A stretch of DNA of 41,265 nt from JAEHDI01 sp035455185 (GTDB taxonomy: Bacteria; Acidobacteriota; Terriglobia; Bryobacterales; Bryobacteraceae), in contig DATIFQ010000404.1 of NCBI GenBank assembly GCA_035455185.1, positions 1-41,265 of the forward strand, written 5' to 3'. Within the stretch, counting starts at the first letter, position 1, and each line of letters starts with the position of its first letter. Positions 30,947 through 37,548 of this stretch are shown in pieces. Position numbers and translations under genes: made by a program. The notes under the pieces are model-generated. The model had not been told where the DNA came from. It did no database searches and saw only the letters and a program-made list of their open reading frames with translations.

Positions 30947-31060
30947 CTAGCGGACGTCGCAGGGGAAGCAGCCGGGTCTCGGCACGATTCTAGTGCTGAC
31001 TTCCGCGACTGCCATGAACTGAACTGCTAGGAACAGAATCACCAGCGCTTTCTTTATCAC
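30947..31060 (-). CDS. Small secreted Cys-x-x-Cys peptide (37 residues)
   Basis: From GTG 31060 the peptide is MIKKALVILFLAVQF followed by MAVAEVSTRIVPRP and GCFPCDVR. It has a clean signal peptide: two lysines, a hydrophobic core, and Ala-Glu-Val-Ser around the likely cut. About 15-18 residues remain, ending with two cysteines two residues apart. The strongest support is a textbook Shine-Dalgarno, AAGGAG at 31075-31070, nine bases before GTG. The longer open frame starting at 31168 is rejected because it ignores this site. Upstream lies the TGTTCC...GGAACA operator. Function unknown: secreted signal, metal-binding or disulfide peptide are possible. Confidence 0.6.
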   Translation of the reverse strand: MIKKALVILFLAVQFMAVAEVSTRIVPRPGCFPCDVR

Positions 31061-31149
31061 TTTGCACTTCTCCTTATGGGTGTGTCTTTTACCGGGTACA
31101 AATGCTAGCGTATCTTGTTTTCCGCCAGTAGTACGAAAGTTCCAAAAAA

Positions 31150-31167
31150 TGTTCCAAATTCGGAACA
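31150..31167. promoter_or_regulatory. Operator-like palindrome, copy 1
   Basis: TGTTCCAAATTCGGAACA, matching its own reverse complement at 16 of 18 positions and identical at 15 of 18 to the palindrome at 32576-32593. An extra half site GTTCC lies 12 bases upstream (31139-31143). It sits between the minus-strand peptide gene (start 31060) and the plus-strand gene starting at 31246. Most likely bound by the HTH/S24 regulator coded at 31661-32443. Confidence 0.65.
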
Positions 31168-31206
31168 AGAGGCCCCTAGTGCCTCAAAGTCGATGGAGTC
31201 ACGCGG

Positions 31207-31225
31207 TATACTCGTGGGGTATAAT
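31207..31225 (+). promoter_or_regulatory. Candidate -10 elements of the orphan 152-residue gene
   Basis: TATACT (31207-31212) and a consensus TATAAT (31220-31225) lie 33 and 20 bases before ATG 31246. No convincing -35 is seen, which suggests an activator-dependent promoter; the palindrome at 31150 is 52 bases before TATAAT. Confidence 0.45.
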
Positions 31226-31245
31226 CGGGACTACGGACCGCGTCC

Positions 31246-31704
31246 ATGAAAGCCCGAAAGCTGAAGGGGAGTTTCGAGCGGGGACCCGCTGCGGATCTCT
31301 GGCGAAAGACTCTCGTGCAAATACCTTCCGTATTCGGGCGGCTAGTGTACCTGGCATCCCTCCGCGATCAGAATACCGGCCGCTACGAGCATCACGGCAT
31401 GTCCCAAGTCTTCGGAGAAGACGAGGCGGATCAGTCGCTTCGCGAGAGCCACGGCCGGACTTTCGCTGATTGGCTTTGTTTCGGCCTGGAACAGCAGAAG
31501 GCCGATCTGGATCTCTATCTATCTAGTTTTGAACCAGATAAACGCACGATCCTTGAGACGTGGATTCGTCTGGCGCCCTATCGGAACCTGGTCCCGGCTT
31601 CAGTCAGAGAGGTGGAGCGAAGGCTGTACCTGACCGACCTCGAGGCGCTGCTCGACCTGCTCAAGAATGAGTACGCCGTCGTTTCCCCTGATCCAGACGC
31701 ATAG
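31246..31704 (+). CDS. Orphan soluble protein of unknown function
   Basis: 152 residues, no signal peptide or membrane helix. Mixed charged helices: FERGPAADLWRKTLVQIPSVFGRLVYLASLRDQNTGRYEHHGMSQVFGEDEADQSLRESHGRTFADWLCFGLEQQKADLDLYLSSFEPDKRTILETW, then REVERRLYLTDLEALLDLLKNE and an acidic tail. I do not recognise a family. The DQNTGRYEHHGMSQVFGEDEA stretch looks like a conserved core. It converges on the HTH/S24 regulator with a 44-base overlap of coding ends, and shares the palindromic operator region with the small secreted peptide. Confidence 0.75.
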   Translation: MKARKLKGSFERGPAADLWRKTLVQIPSVFGRLVYLASLRDQNTGRYEHHGMSQVFGEDEADQSLRESHGRTFADWLCFGLEQQKADLDLYLSSFEPDKRTILETWIRLAPYRNLVPASVREVERRLYLTDLEALLDLLKNEYAVVSPDPDA

Positions 31705-32443
31705 CTACGCCGGAGATCTGTCCGACTACCTCGATTTCATCTGGGTAGGAGTACACCTCGGGGTTGCACATCGAAGCCGGGTGAGGCTGCACTACGAGTT
31801 GGCTTTCGTTGAGGTTACACCACCCGCAGAGGTAGCCGTCGCGATGCTCGAGGAAGTAGATGGGCCGCTCGAACTCGTTCGTCCATCCGCTGTTCACGAT
31901 CTTCCGCTTTGTCTCGTCAATGAGCACCAGCGACCCCGGTTGAATCAACGGATACATGGCCCAGTCCTCGGTCCCGATGAACGCGTACCGGTGGCTCCGG
32001 AGGTCGATTCCGTTTAACATCATGAGCGGAAGCTTCCCCCATCGTTGGATCAGCCGGCTCAGATAGGTCGTACGCCGGAGATCGATGCCTGGATCGAGCG
32101 CCAGCGGAAGCTGCATTTCGCCTTGTCCGTTGGCCTCAAATCCAATCAAGTGAGTGCGCTCGACTTGGACCGAGGCCGCATCCGCCGGCAGACCGGCGAT
32201 GGAGACGCCATACCATGTCAAAACCTCAGCAAAATCAAGACGATAGATGGCACAAAGAGAATACAGCCGATAGAGTGTGGGCAGGGTACCCTTGTTTTCG
32301 ATATCCGCGAGGCGGCTGAGGGCGATTACGAACTCGCTGTTACGGTGCTTCTCCGCAATTCGCAAGCTCGCTTCTTCGACGTCCCTATATCGCAGGTTCA
32401 ACCGCTCCCGGACTCGTTTCAGTTTCTGTCCGGCATCCTCCAT
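31661..32443 (-). CDS. HTH-XRE regulator with catalytically dead S24-like domain
   Basis: 260 residues. Residues ~6-75 form an XRE-type HTH (LKRVRERLNLRYRDVEEAS, then FVIALSRLADIENKGTLPTLYRLYSLCAIYRLDF). After a linker, ~152-245 follow the S24/LexA/CI C-terminal fold: YAFIGTEDWAMYPLIQPGSLVLID corresponds to the GDSMxPxxxxGDxVxVD block, but the catalytic Ser position is Ala (A162), and the strand that should carry the catalytic Lys reads YLCGWCNL. Self-cleavage is therefore unlikely; it may sense a ligand. ATG 32443 is the natural start; the frame opens further to 32614. The promoter TTGCCC-N18-TATAAT (32558-32529) and the palindrome at 32575-32594 lie upstream. Confidence 0.85.
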   Translation of the reverse strand: MEDAGQKLKRVRERLNLRYRDVEEASLRIAEKHRNSEFVIALSRLADIENKGTLPTLYRLYSLCAIYRLDFAEVLTWYGVSIAGLPADAASVQVERTHLIGFEANGQGEMQLPLALDPGIDLRRTTYLSRLIQRWGKLPLMMLNGIDLRSHRYAFIGTEDWAMYPLIQPGSLVLIDETKRKIVNSGWTNEFERPIYFLEHRDGYLCGWCNLNESQLVVQPHPASMCNPEVYSYPDEIEVVGQISGVAMRLDQGKRRRTHS

Positions 32444-32528
32444 GGTATGATCCAGTCTCGGCTGCCCTGCTCGGACCTCTGTTCCGCCCGGACGTCGCCA
32501 ACTCGCGAACGGGAGCGCATTCGGTGGA

Positions 32529-32558
32529 ATTATAGCGAGGGAATGAAGCCGAGGGCAA
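32529..32558 (-). promoter_or_regulatory. Promoter of the HTH/S24 regulator
   Basis: On the minus strand TTGCCC (32558-32553) and consensus TATAAT (32534-32529) are 18 bases apart. It would give a leader of roughly 80 bases before ATG 32443. Confidence 0.5.
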
Positions 32559-32574
32559 GCATTTTGGCACGAGT

Positions 32575-32594
32575 TTGTTCTGAATTCAGAACAA
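32575..32594. promoter_or_regulatory. Operator-like perfect 20-bp palindrome, copy 2
   Basis: A perfect 20-bp palindrome with core GTTCTGAATTCAGAAC (32577-32592), flanked by TT and AA. It lies 16 bases upstream of the regulator's -35 and 22 bases before the ubiX start; it also falls in the space between TTGGCA (32564) and AACAAT (32590) of a possible ubiX promoter. Near-identical to the site at 31150-31167, so autoregulation and control of ubiX are both plausible. Confidence 0.7.
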
Positions 32595-32616
32595 TAGCTC
32601 CCAAAGGAGACCATCC

Positions 32617-33177
32617 TTGCGCGTGATTGTCGGGATTTCGGGGGCGAGCGGCTCGATTTACGGGTTGCGTTTGCTCGAAAAGCTTCGATCTCGGCCGTCA
32701 GTCGAAATCCACCTGATCATAACTCGCGCCGGCGAGCGCACGATCTTCCTGGAGACCGGCAAGGTCGCCGCCGACGTGAAGTCGATGGCTCACTTCTCGT
32801 ACCCCGTGGAGGACATCGGCTGCCGTCTGGCGAGCGGTTCGTATTTGGCAGACGGCATGGTCGTTGCGCCGTGCTCGATCCACAGCATGGCAGCGATCGC
32901 GACGGGCGTCACCGATAATTTACTGGTGCGTGCCGCTGACGTCTGCCTGAAGGAGCGCCGCAAGCTGATTCTGATGGTTCGCGAGTCGCCGTTCCATCTC
33001 GGGCACCTGGAGACGATGGCTGCGCTAGCCCGTATCGGAGCGATCATCGCTCCGCCCGCTCCCGCTTTCTACCATAAGCCGGAGACGGTGCTCGACATCG
33101 TCGATCACAGCGTCGACCGCGTCCTGGACCTGCTCGGCCTGCCCGACGTGCAGGCGAAACGCTGGCAGGCAACCTAG
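32617..33177 (+). CDS. ubiX: UbiX-family flavin prenyltransferase
   Basis: 186 residues. It opens with the flavoprotein motif VGISGASGSIYGLRLLEKL, has VVAPCSIHSMAAIATGVTDNLLVRAADVCLKERRKLILMVRESPFHLGHLETMAALARIGAIIAPPAPAFYHKPETVLDIVDHSVDRVLDLLGL, all typical of UbiX/Pad1. These make prenylated FMN from FMN and dimethylallyl phosphate for UbiD decarboxylases. No ubiD is in the window. The TTG start is supported by AGGAG (32605-32609) seven bases upstream. pheA follows after 21 bases, so the two may be co-transcribed. Confidence 0.95.
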   Translation: MRVIVGISGASGSIYGLRLLEKLRSRPSVEIHLIITRAGERTIFLETGKVAADVKSMAHFSYPVEDIGCRLASGSYLADGMVVAPCSIHSMAAIATGVTDNLLVRAADVCLKERRKLILMVRESPFHLGHLETMAALARIGAIIAPPAPAFYHKPETVLDIVDHSVDRVLDLLGLPDVQAKRWQAT

Positions 33178-33198
33178 TCCGTCATAGGAGATTACACG

Positions 33199-34056
33199 AT
33201 GGCGAAACGGCCCATGAAAGCCGCATTTCAGGGAGAACGAGGGGCGTTCAGCCAGCAGGCTGTGCGCCAGTTGCTCGGCGACGGCGCGGAGGTGCTCCCT
33301 TGCCAGCGTTTTGAGGAGGTTTTCCAAAGCCTGCGCGCCAGGAAAGTCGACGCCGCCGTCGTCCCCATCGAGAATACCCTCGCCGGATCGGTGCATGAAA
33401 ACTACGATCACCTGTTGCATTTCGACGATTTCGAGATCGTCGCCGAAACCAGCGTCCGCATCGTGCATAATTTGATTGCGTCGCCCGGAGTCACTTTCCG
33501 GAAGATCCGCCGCGTTTTTTCGCATCCGGTGGCCCTGAATCAGTGCCTCGATTTCTTCACAAATCATCCAGATATTGAACGCGTGCCGTTCTATGACACC
33601 GCCGGCAGCGTCAAGATGATCATGGAGGACGGGCTCAAGGACGCCGCCGCCATTGCTTCCGCCCTTTCGGCCGAAATTTACGGAGCGAAAATCCTGAAGC
33701 GGTCGATCGAGGACGACCGTCGGAACTACACGCGTTTCTTTCTGCTGCGCAGACGGGACGCAGCCCGGCTCGCCGCCACCAACCGTTCCGCCGCGCGCGG
33801 GTGGAAAACGACGCTGGTGTTCACAACCCGCAACATCCCGGGAACGCTCTTTCGGGCGCTTAGCGCCTTCGCACTCCGCGACATCAACCTGATGAAGATC
33901 GAGTCGCGTCCGCTGCGGGGCAAGCCCTGGGAGTACCTCTTCTATCTGGACTTCCTGGGCGACCTCGACGAGCCCCGTGTGCAGAACGCGCTAAGTCATC
34001 TCTCCGAGCTCGCGGATTTCCTGCGTGTTCTGGGCTGCTACCCACGCGGCGAGTGA
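33199..34056 (+). CDS. pheA: Prephenate dehydratase with ACT domain
   Basis: 285 residues, monofunctional PheA (no chorismate mutase domain). The catalytic domain (~5-190) starts AAFQGERGAFSQQAV, has VPIENTLAGSVHENYDHLL and ends with the TRF motif in NYTRFFLL; the ACT domain (~200-285) has RNIPGTLFRALSAFALRDINLMKIESRPLRGKPWEYLFYLDF with the ESRP motif that binds phenylalanine for feedback inhibition. It converts prephenate to phenylpyruvate in phenylalanine synthesis. ATG 33199 has TAGGAG nine bases upstream. Converges on the glycoside hydrolase gene with a 28-base gap. Confidence 0.97.
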   Translation: MAKRPMKAAFQGERGAFSQQAVRQLLGDGAEVLPCQRFEEVFQSLRARKVDAAVVPIENTLAGSVHENYDHLLHFDDFEIVAETSVRIVHNLIASPGVTFRKIRRVFSHPVALNQCLDFFTNHPDIERVPFYDTAGSVKMIMEDGLKDAAAIASALSAEIYGAKILKRSIEDDRRNYTRFFLLRRRDAARLAATNRSAARGWKTTLVFTTRNIPGTLFRALSAFALRDINLMKIESRPLRGKPWEYLFYLDFLGDLDEPRVQNALSHLSELADFLRVLGCYPRGE

Positions 34057-34084
34057 AGCGCTACAGTGTCGATCTTGTGCTCCG

Positions 34085-35488
34085 TCACTGCCCGCCGTCC
34101 GCGCGTTTCAGATACAGAACGGCCGGTCCGGGGAAAGGTGTGCGGAAGGTGCGGAACTCGCCTCCTTCTACGTGTCCACCACTCGAGCTCTTGTCCGAGT
34201 TCACGTTGAGCCACTGCACGGCGAACGCGCCCTTCACTCCTCGCAGATCCACTCTGAATTCACCCTGGCCTCCTGGCTGAAAGACGACGTATTCGGACCC
34301 CGGTTTGGCCAGGCAGTAACGAGTGGAAGCCAGTTCGTCGTGCGGCGACATCCCGGCCAGGTCGATTCTCTCGGAGAGTAACCGGGTCTGGCCCATGGCG
34401 GCACGGGCAGAATCGTGCCACGTTGGCGACGGAGTCAACTCCTCCATGAAGAGAACGTTCAGCCCGCGCGTGAAGCTCTTCCAGACCCAGACGTTGTCGC
34501 CACAGGTGTGCCCGCAGAGGTGGTCGGTGTCGTTGACGATCACTTTGCCGCTGGAGTTGGCGGGCGGGTCGCCCAGATAGTCGCCCGGACCGTCGCCCCG
34601 GTTGGGCGAAATCCAGTCCGCCGGGCTTTCAAAGAGCGTGCGATTGGTGCCTCCTTTGTACTGGAAAGTCATGCCAACCGGATGGCGCTTCGACTTGGAA
34701 GCCTCATACGCATGCACGAAGCGGATCATGTGGTACTGCCAGTCCGTCGAGTAGGAACCGGCTTCGTTGCAGATCTCGTAAAGGACGTTGTCCAGGTCGT
34801 TCACAGTATCGATGACCTTACGGACATAGGCCTCCTGCAGCGCCAGCACTTTCCGGCCCGTGGGACTGTCTTCGAGCGTGTTGTACTCCGGGGCGCGGCC
34901 ATCTCCGTTAGTGTCGGCATCAATCCCGTTGATGTTGCTGTCCCGGTTGAACGGGTGGCAGTTCCAGGCGTCGTAAAACTGGATTTCGTACCCCTCGAAC
35001 AACATCACGGATACGTACATGCCGCGAGCGCCGGCGGCGATGATGCGTGCCCGCATGCGGTCGAAGTACTGCGGATCGAACCGCGTCAGATCGAACTTCG
35101 GCTTGCCGTCCGCCGCCAAGCCCGGTCCGGTGCGGAGCCACGGGTGGAGAGCGTTGTAGGCGACGCCGGCTGGCTCATCGTCTGTCCATTTCGGCGACTC
35201 CCAACGCCAGAGGCGGAAGAAATTGTGATGGTGGGCATCGAGAAAATCGAGGAACCGGCTGTAATCGAAGACAGGCGGCGGCTCTCCGATGCGCGATCGG
35301 TGCCCCGTGTCCACGAAGTTGTTCCAGTTGTGGGTTCCCGTAAGGTAGACGGCGCGCCCCGAACCATCCGTGAAGTAGCGAGGATTGGACTGCGACGGTC
35401 GCAACAGACCGGCTGGCGGCCTGGGCTGAGCCAGTACGCACATCGCAAATGCGCAGACAAAGAATGCGACTAAAGCTGATCGCGGCAT
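34085..35488 (-). CDS. Secreted clan-A-like glycoside hydrolase with C-terminal collagen-binding-type domain
   Basis: 467 residues with a signal peptide (MPRSALVAFFVCAFAMCVLAQ). A TIM-barrel glycosidase follows: NPRYFTDGSGRAVYLTGTHNWNNF at strand 1, FFRLWRWE, candidate acid/base Glu in NVLYEICNEAG (strand 4 NE motif), and candidate nucleophile Glu in NVLFMEELTP. The C-terminal ~90 residues (EYVVFQPGGQGEFRVDLRGVKGAFAVQWLNV) match the beta domain often following DUF4038/GH140-type catalytic domains. Substrate unknown, presumably plant or microbial polysaccharide. On the minus strand TAAAAT (35506-35501) lies 12 bases before the ATG. Confidence 0.8.
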   Translation of the reverse strand: MPRSALVAFFVCAFAMCVLAQPRPPAGLLRPSQSNPRYFTDGSGRAVYLTGTHNWNNFVDTGHRSRIGEPPPVFDYSRFLDFLDAHHHNFFRLWRWESPKWTDDEPAGVAYNALHPWLRTGPGLAADGKPKFDLTRFDPQYFDRMRARIIAAGARGMYVSVMLFEGYEIQFYDAWNCHPFNRDSNINGIDADTNGDGRAPEYNTLEDSPTGRKVLALQEAYVRKVIDTVNDLDNVLYEICNEAGSYSTDWQYHMIRFVHAYEASKSKRHPVGMTFQYKGGTNRTLFESPADWISPNRGDGPGDYLGDPPANSSGKVIVNDTDHLCGHTCGDNVWVWKSFTRGLNVLFMEELTPSPTWHDSARAAMGQTRLLSERIDLAGMSPHDELASTRYCLAKPGSEYVVFQPGGQGEFRVDLRGVKGAFAVQWLNVNSDKSSSGGHVEGGEFRTFRTPFPGPAVLYLKRADGGQ

Positions 35489-35537
35489 TGTTGGGGAGCC
35501 ATTTTAACGTAAGAGTCAGGCCGCCGGCACCGTCAGT

Positions 35538-36437
35538 TCAGTACAACGCCGGTGCGCCCTTTGGCCGCGTCTTCCAGCGCCGGTGGATCCAGAGCCACTG
35601 GTCCGGGTGCTCCCGGATCACGGCCTCGATTGACGATTGAAGGCGTTGCGTGTCTGCGGCAGGGTCCCCCGTGATCTCTACCGGCGGATAGAAGCGGAGT
35701 ACATACCGCCGCTCGACGTCCGACCAGAGCGCGAACCCCGGAATCACGGCCGCGCCGCTGTGCGCGGCAAGACGCGCGATCCCCGGGTTGGCACACGCTT
35801 GGATTCCGAAGAAATCGACGAAGACGCCTTCTTCGAGGCCGGTGTTCTGGTCGATCAGAATCCCCACCGCTTCGTTCGCCGAGAGCGCCTTCAAAATTCC
35901 CCGCGCGAAGTCCTTCTTCTGGATCACGTGGTTCCCCGATGCTGTCCGATAGCTGCTTACGAGTGCGTCGATTTTGGGATTGTCCAGCGGCCGGACCACC
36001 ACGTGCATCGGCGCCGCCATCAGCGCGTGCGCAAACGCGCTCAGCTCCCAGTTGCCGAGATGCGCCGTCGCGAAAAGCACGCCCTTGCCGCGTCGAAGGG
36101 CCTCCTCGAAATGTTCGAAGCCCTCGTACCGGATCCACTCCGAGACGTTCTCGCGTCCCATCTTCGGAAATTGCGCGAAGGCTGCGAGCAGCCTGGCAAT
36201 GGAGCGGAAGACTCCATCGATCACTTGTTCCCGCTGCCCATCGGACAGTCCTGGCAGCGCCATCGACAGGTTCCGGCGCGCCACGCGGCGCAATCGCGGG
36301 AGAACGAGATCCAGAAGCCGCGCATAACCTCGCGCCAGCCGTTCTGCCGGCCAACGTGGCAGACATGCCAGCGACTTCAGCACAAGGGAAGCCAGTGCGT
36401 ATTCGACGCTGTCGCGGAAAACGGAGCGGCCGGGCAA
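35538..36437 (-). CDS. Lauroyl/myristoyl-type lysophospholipid acyltransferase (LpxL/HtrB family)
   Basis: 299 residues. The acyltransferase motif H-x4-E (H126-LGNW-E131, in FATAHLGNWELSAFA) and later KDFARGILKALSANEAVGILIDQNTGLEEGVFVDFFGIQA match LpxL/HtrB, which add secondary acyl chains to lipid A; it implies an outer membrane with LPS. The frame opens with TTG at 36437, four bases after the mnmA stop, with an in-frame stop just upstream, so this is the earliest start. An overlapping second frame on the same strand (35533-36366) is a shadow. It lies in an operon after iscS-like and mnmA. Confidence 0.9.
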   Translation of the reverse strand: MPGRSVFRDSVEYALASLVLKSLACLPRWPAERLARGYARLLDLVLPRLRRVARRNLSMALPGLSDGQREQVIDGVFRSIARLLAAFAQFPKMGRENVSEWIRYEGFEHFEEALRRGKGVLFATAHLGNWELSAFAHALMAAPMHVVVRPLDNPKIDALVSSYRTASGNHVIQKKDFARGILKALSANEAVGILIDQNTGLEEGVFVDFFGIQACANPGIARLAAHSGAAVIPGFALWSDVERRYVLRFYPPVEITGDPAADTQRLQSSIEAVIREHPDQWLWIHRRWKTRPKGAPALY

Positions 36438-36441
36438 GCGT

Positions 36442-37548
36442 CTATTCTATCCAGCCGCCGCCCAACACGAGGTCGCCGTCATAGAAGACCGCCGCTTGTC
36501 CCGGTGTGACTGCGCGCTGCGGCTCGTCGAACCGCACCTCGATCCGGGCCGGCTCGCCCGTTGGGGACACCATTGCCGGGGCGGCAGCGTGCTTGTTCCG
36601 GATCTTCACCCTCGCACGGACAGGCTCCGAAAGCGAAGCCCAGGGGAACCAGTTCACCTCCCGTGCGGACAGAGTGTCGCGGAACAATTCTTCGGACCGG
36701 CCGATAATCACGCGCTGCGTCGCGGGCACGGTGGCGATCACATAGAGCGGCTCGCCCGCCGCCACTCCCAGCCCGCGGCGCTGGCCGACCGTGAAATGGT
36801 GCACCCCGGCGTGCTCCCCGAGGACACGCCCGTCGGTGCCCACGACCTCGCCACGCGTCTGGCGTGATGGAATTCCCTGCTCCCGAAAGAATGCCTCGAT
36901 GAACGCGCCGTAATCGCCGTTGGGGACGAAGCAGATCTCCTGGCTGTCGCCCTTGCGCGCCACCGGCAGGCTCATCTCCTCGGCCATTCCACGCACCTGG
37001 TCTTTGGTGTACCCGCCCAACGGAAAGAGCGTGCGTGCAAGCTGTGCCTGGCTCAGCCCGAACAGGAAATACGTCTGGTCCTTGGCGTCGTCCGCGCCGC
37101 ACCACAGCAAATACCGCCCGCTCTTCTCGTCCTGGGAGACTCTGGCGTAATGCCCGGTGGCGATCTTCTCCGCCCCCACCGAATCCGCCAGCTCGAGGAA
37201 CTGGTCGAACTTGATGTGGTTGTTGCAGAGCGTGCACGGGATCGGCGTGCGCCCGGCGAGATAGTCATCGATGAACGGTCGCACCACCTGTTCCTCGAAT
37301 CGCTCCTCGAAGTTCACCACGTAGTACGGAATGCCGAGCGTCTCTGCGACGTGCCGCGCATCGTAGACGTCGTCGAGCGAACAGCAGCGGCCCGTGGCGT
37401 TTTCCCCGGCCAGTTCCGGCAGCCGGCGCTGGTTCCAGAGCTGCATCGTCAGCCCCACGACGTTCTCGCCGCGCCGGCGCAGCAGGCCGGCAACCACGGA
37501 GCTGTCGACTCCGCCGCTCATCGCAACCGCGGTGATCTTCTCAGGCAT
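36442..37548 (-). CDS. mnmA: tRNA-specific 2-thiouridylase MnmA
   Basis: 368 residues. PP-loop ATP pyrophosphatase motif MSGGVDSSVVAGLL at the N-terminus, catalytic cysteines in PCTLCNNHIKFDQFL and QEICFVPNGDYG, the family segment ATGHYARV, and the C-terminal beta domains ending VFYDGDLVLGGGWIE. It thiolates U34 of tRNA-Lys, -Glu and -Gln. The ATG overlaps the stop of the cysteine desulfurase gene by eight bases, which supplies the sulfur: a clear functional pair. Confidence 0.98.
   Translation of the reverse strand: MPEKITAVAMSGGVDSSVVAGLLRRRGENVVGLTMQLWNQRRLPELAGENATGRCCSLDDVYDARHVAETLGIPYYVVNFEERFEEQVVRPFIDDYLAGRTPIPCTLCNNHIKFDQFLELADSVGAEKIATGHYARVSQDEKSGRYLLWCGADDAKDQTYFLFGLSQAQLARTLFPLGGYTKDQVRGMAEEMSLPVARKGDSQEICFVPNGDYGAFIEAFFREQGIPSRQTRGEVVGTDGRVLGEHAGVHHFTVGQRRGLGVAAGEPLYVIATVPATQRVIIGRSEELFRDTLSAREVNWFPWASLSEPVRARVKIRNKHAAAPAMVSPTGEPARIEVRFDEPQRAVTPGQAAVFYDGDLVLGGGWIE

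Noticed and set aside
31062..31469. 135-residue plus-strand frame starting opposite the small peptide's ribosome site
   Set aside because: It would be translated through the operator and the TATAAT promoter of the gene at 31246, whose own frame is better supported.
31661..32443. Calling the regulator LexA
   Set aside because: The HTH is XRE-type rather than the LexA winged helix, and the Ser-Lys dyad is missing.
34415..35473. 352-residue open frame on the plus strand
   Set aside because: Antisense to the glycoside hydrolase, whose signal peptide and catalytic motifs are clear.
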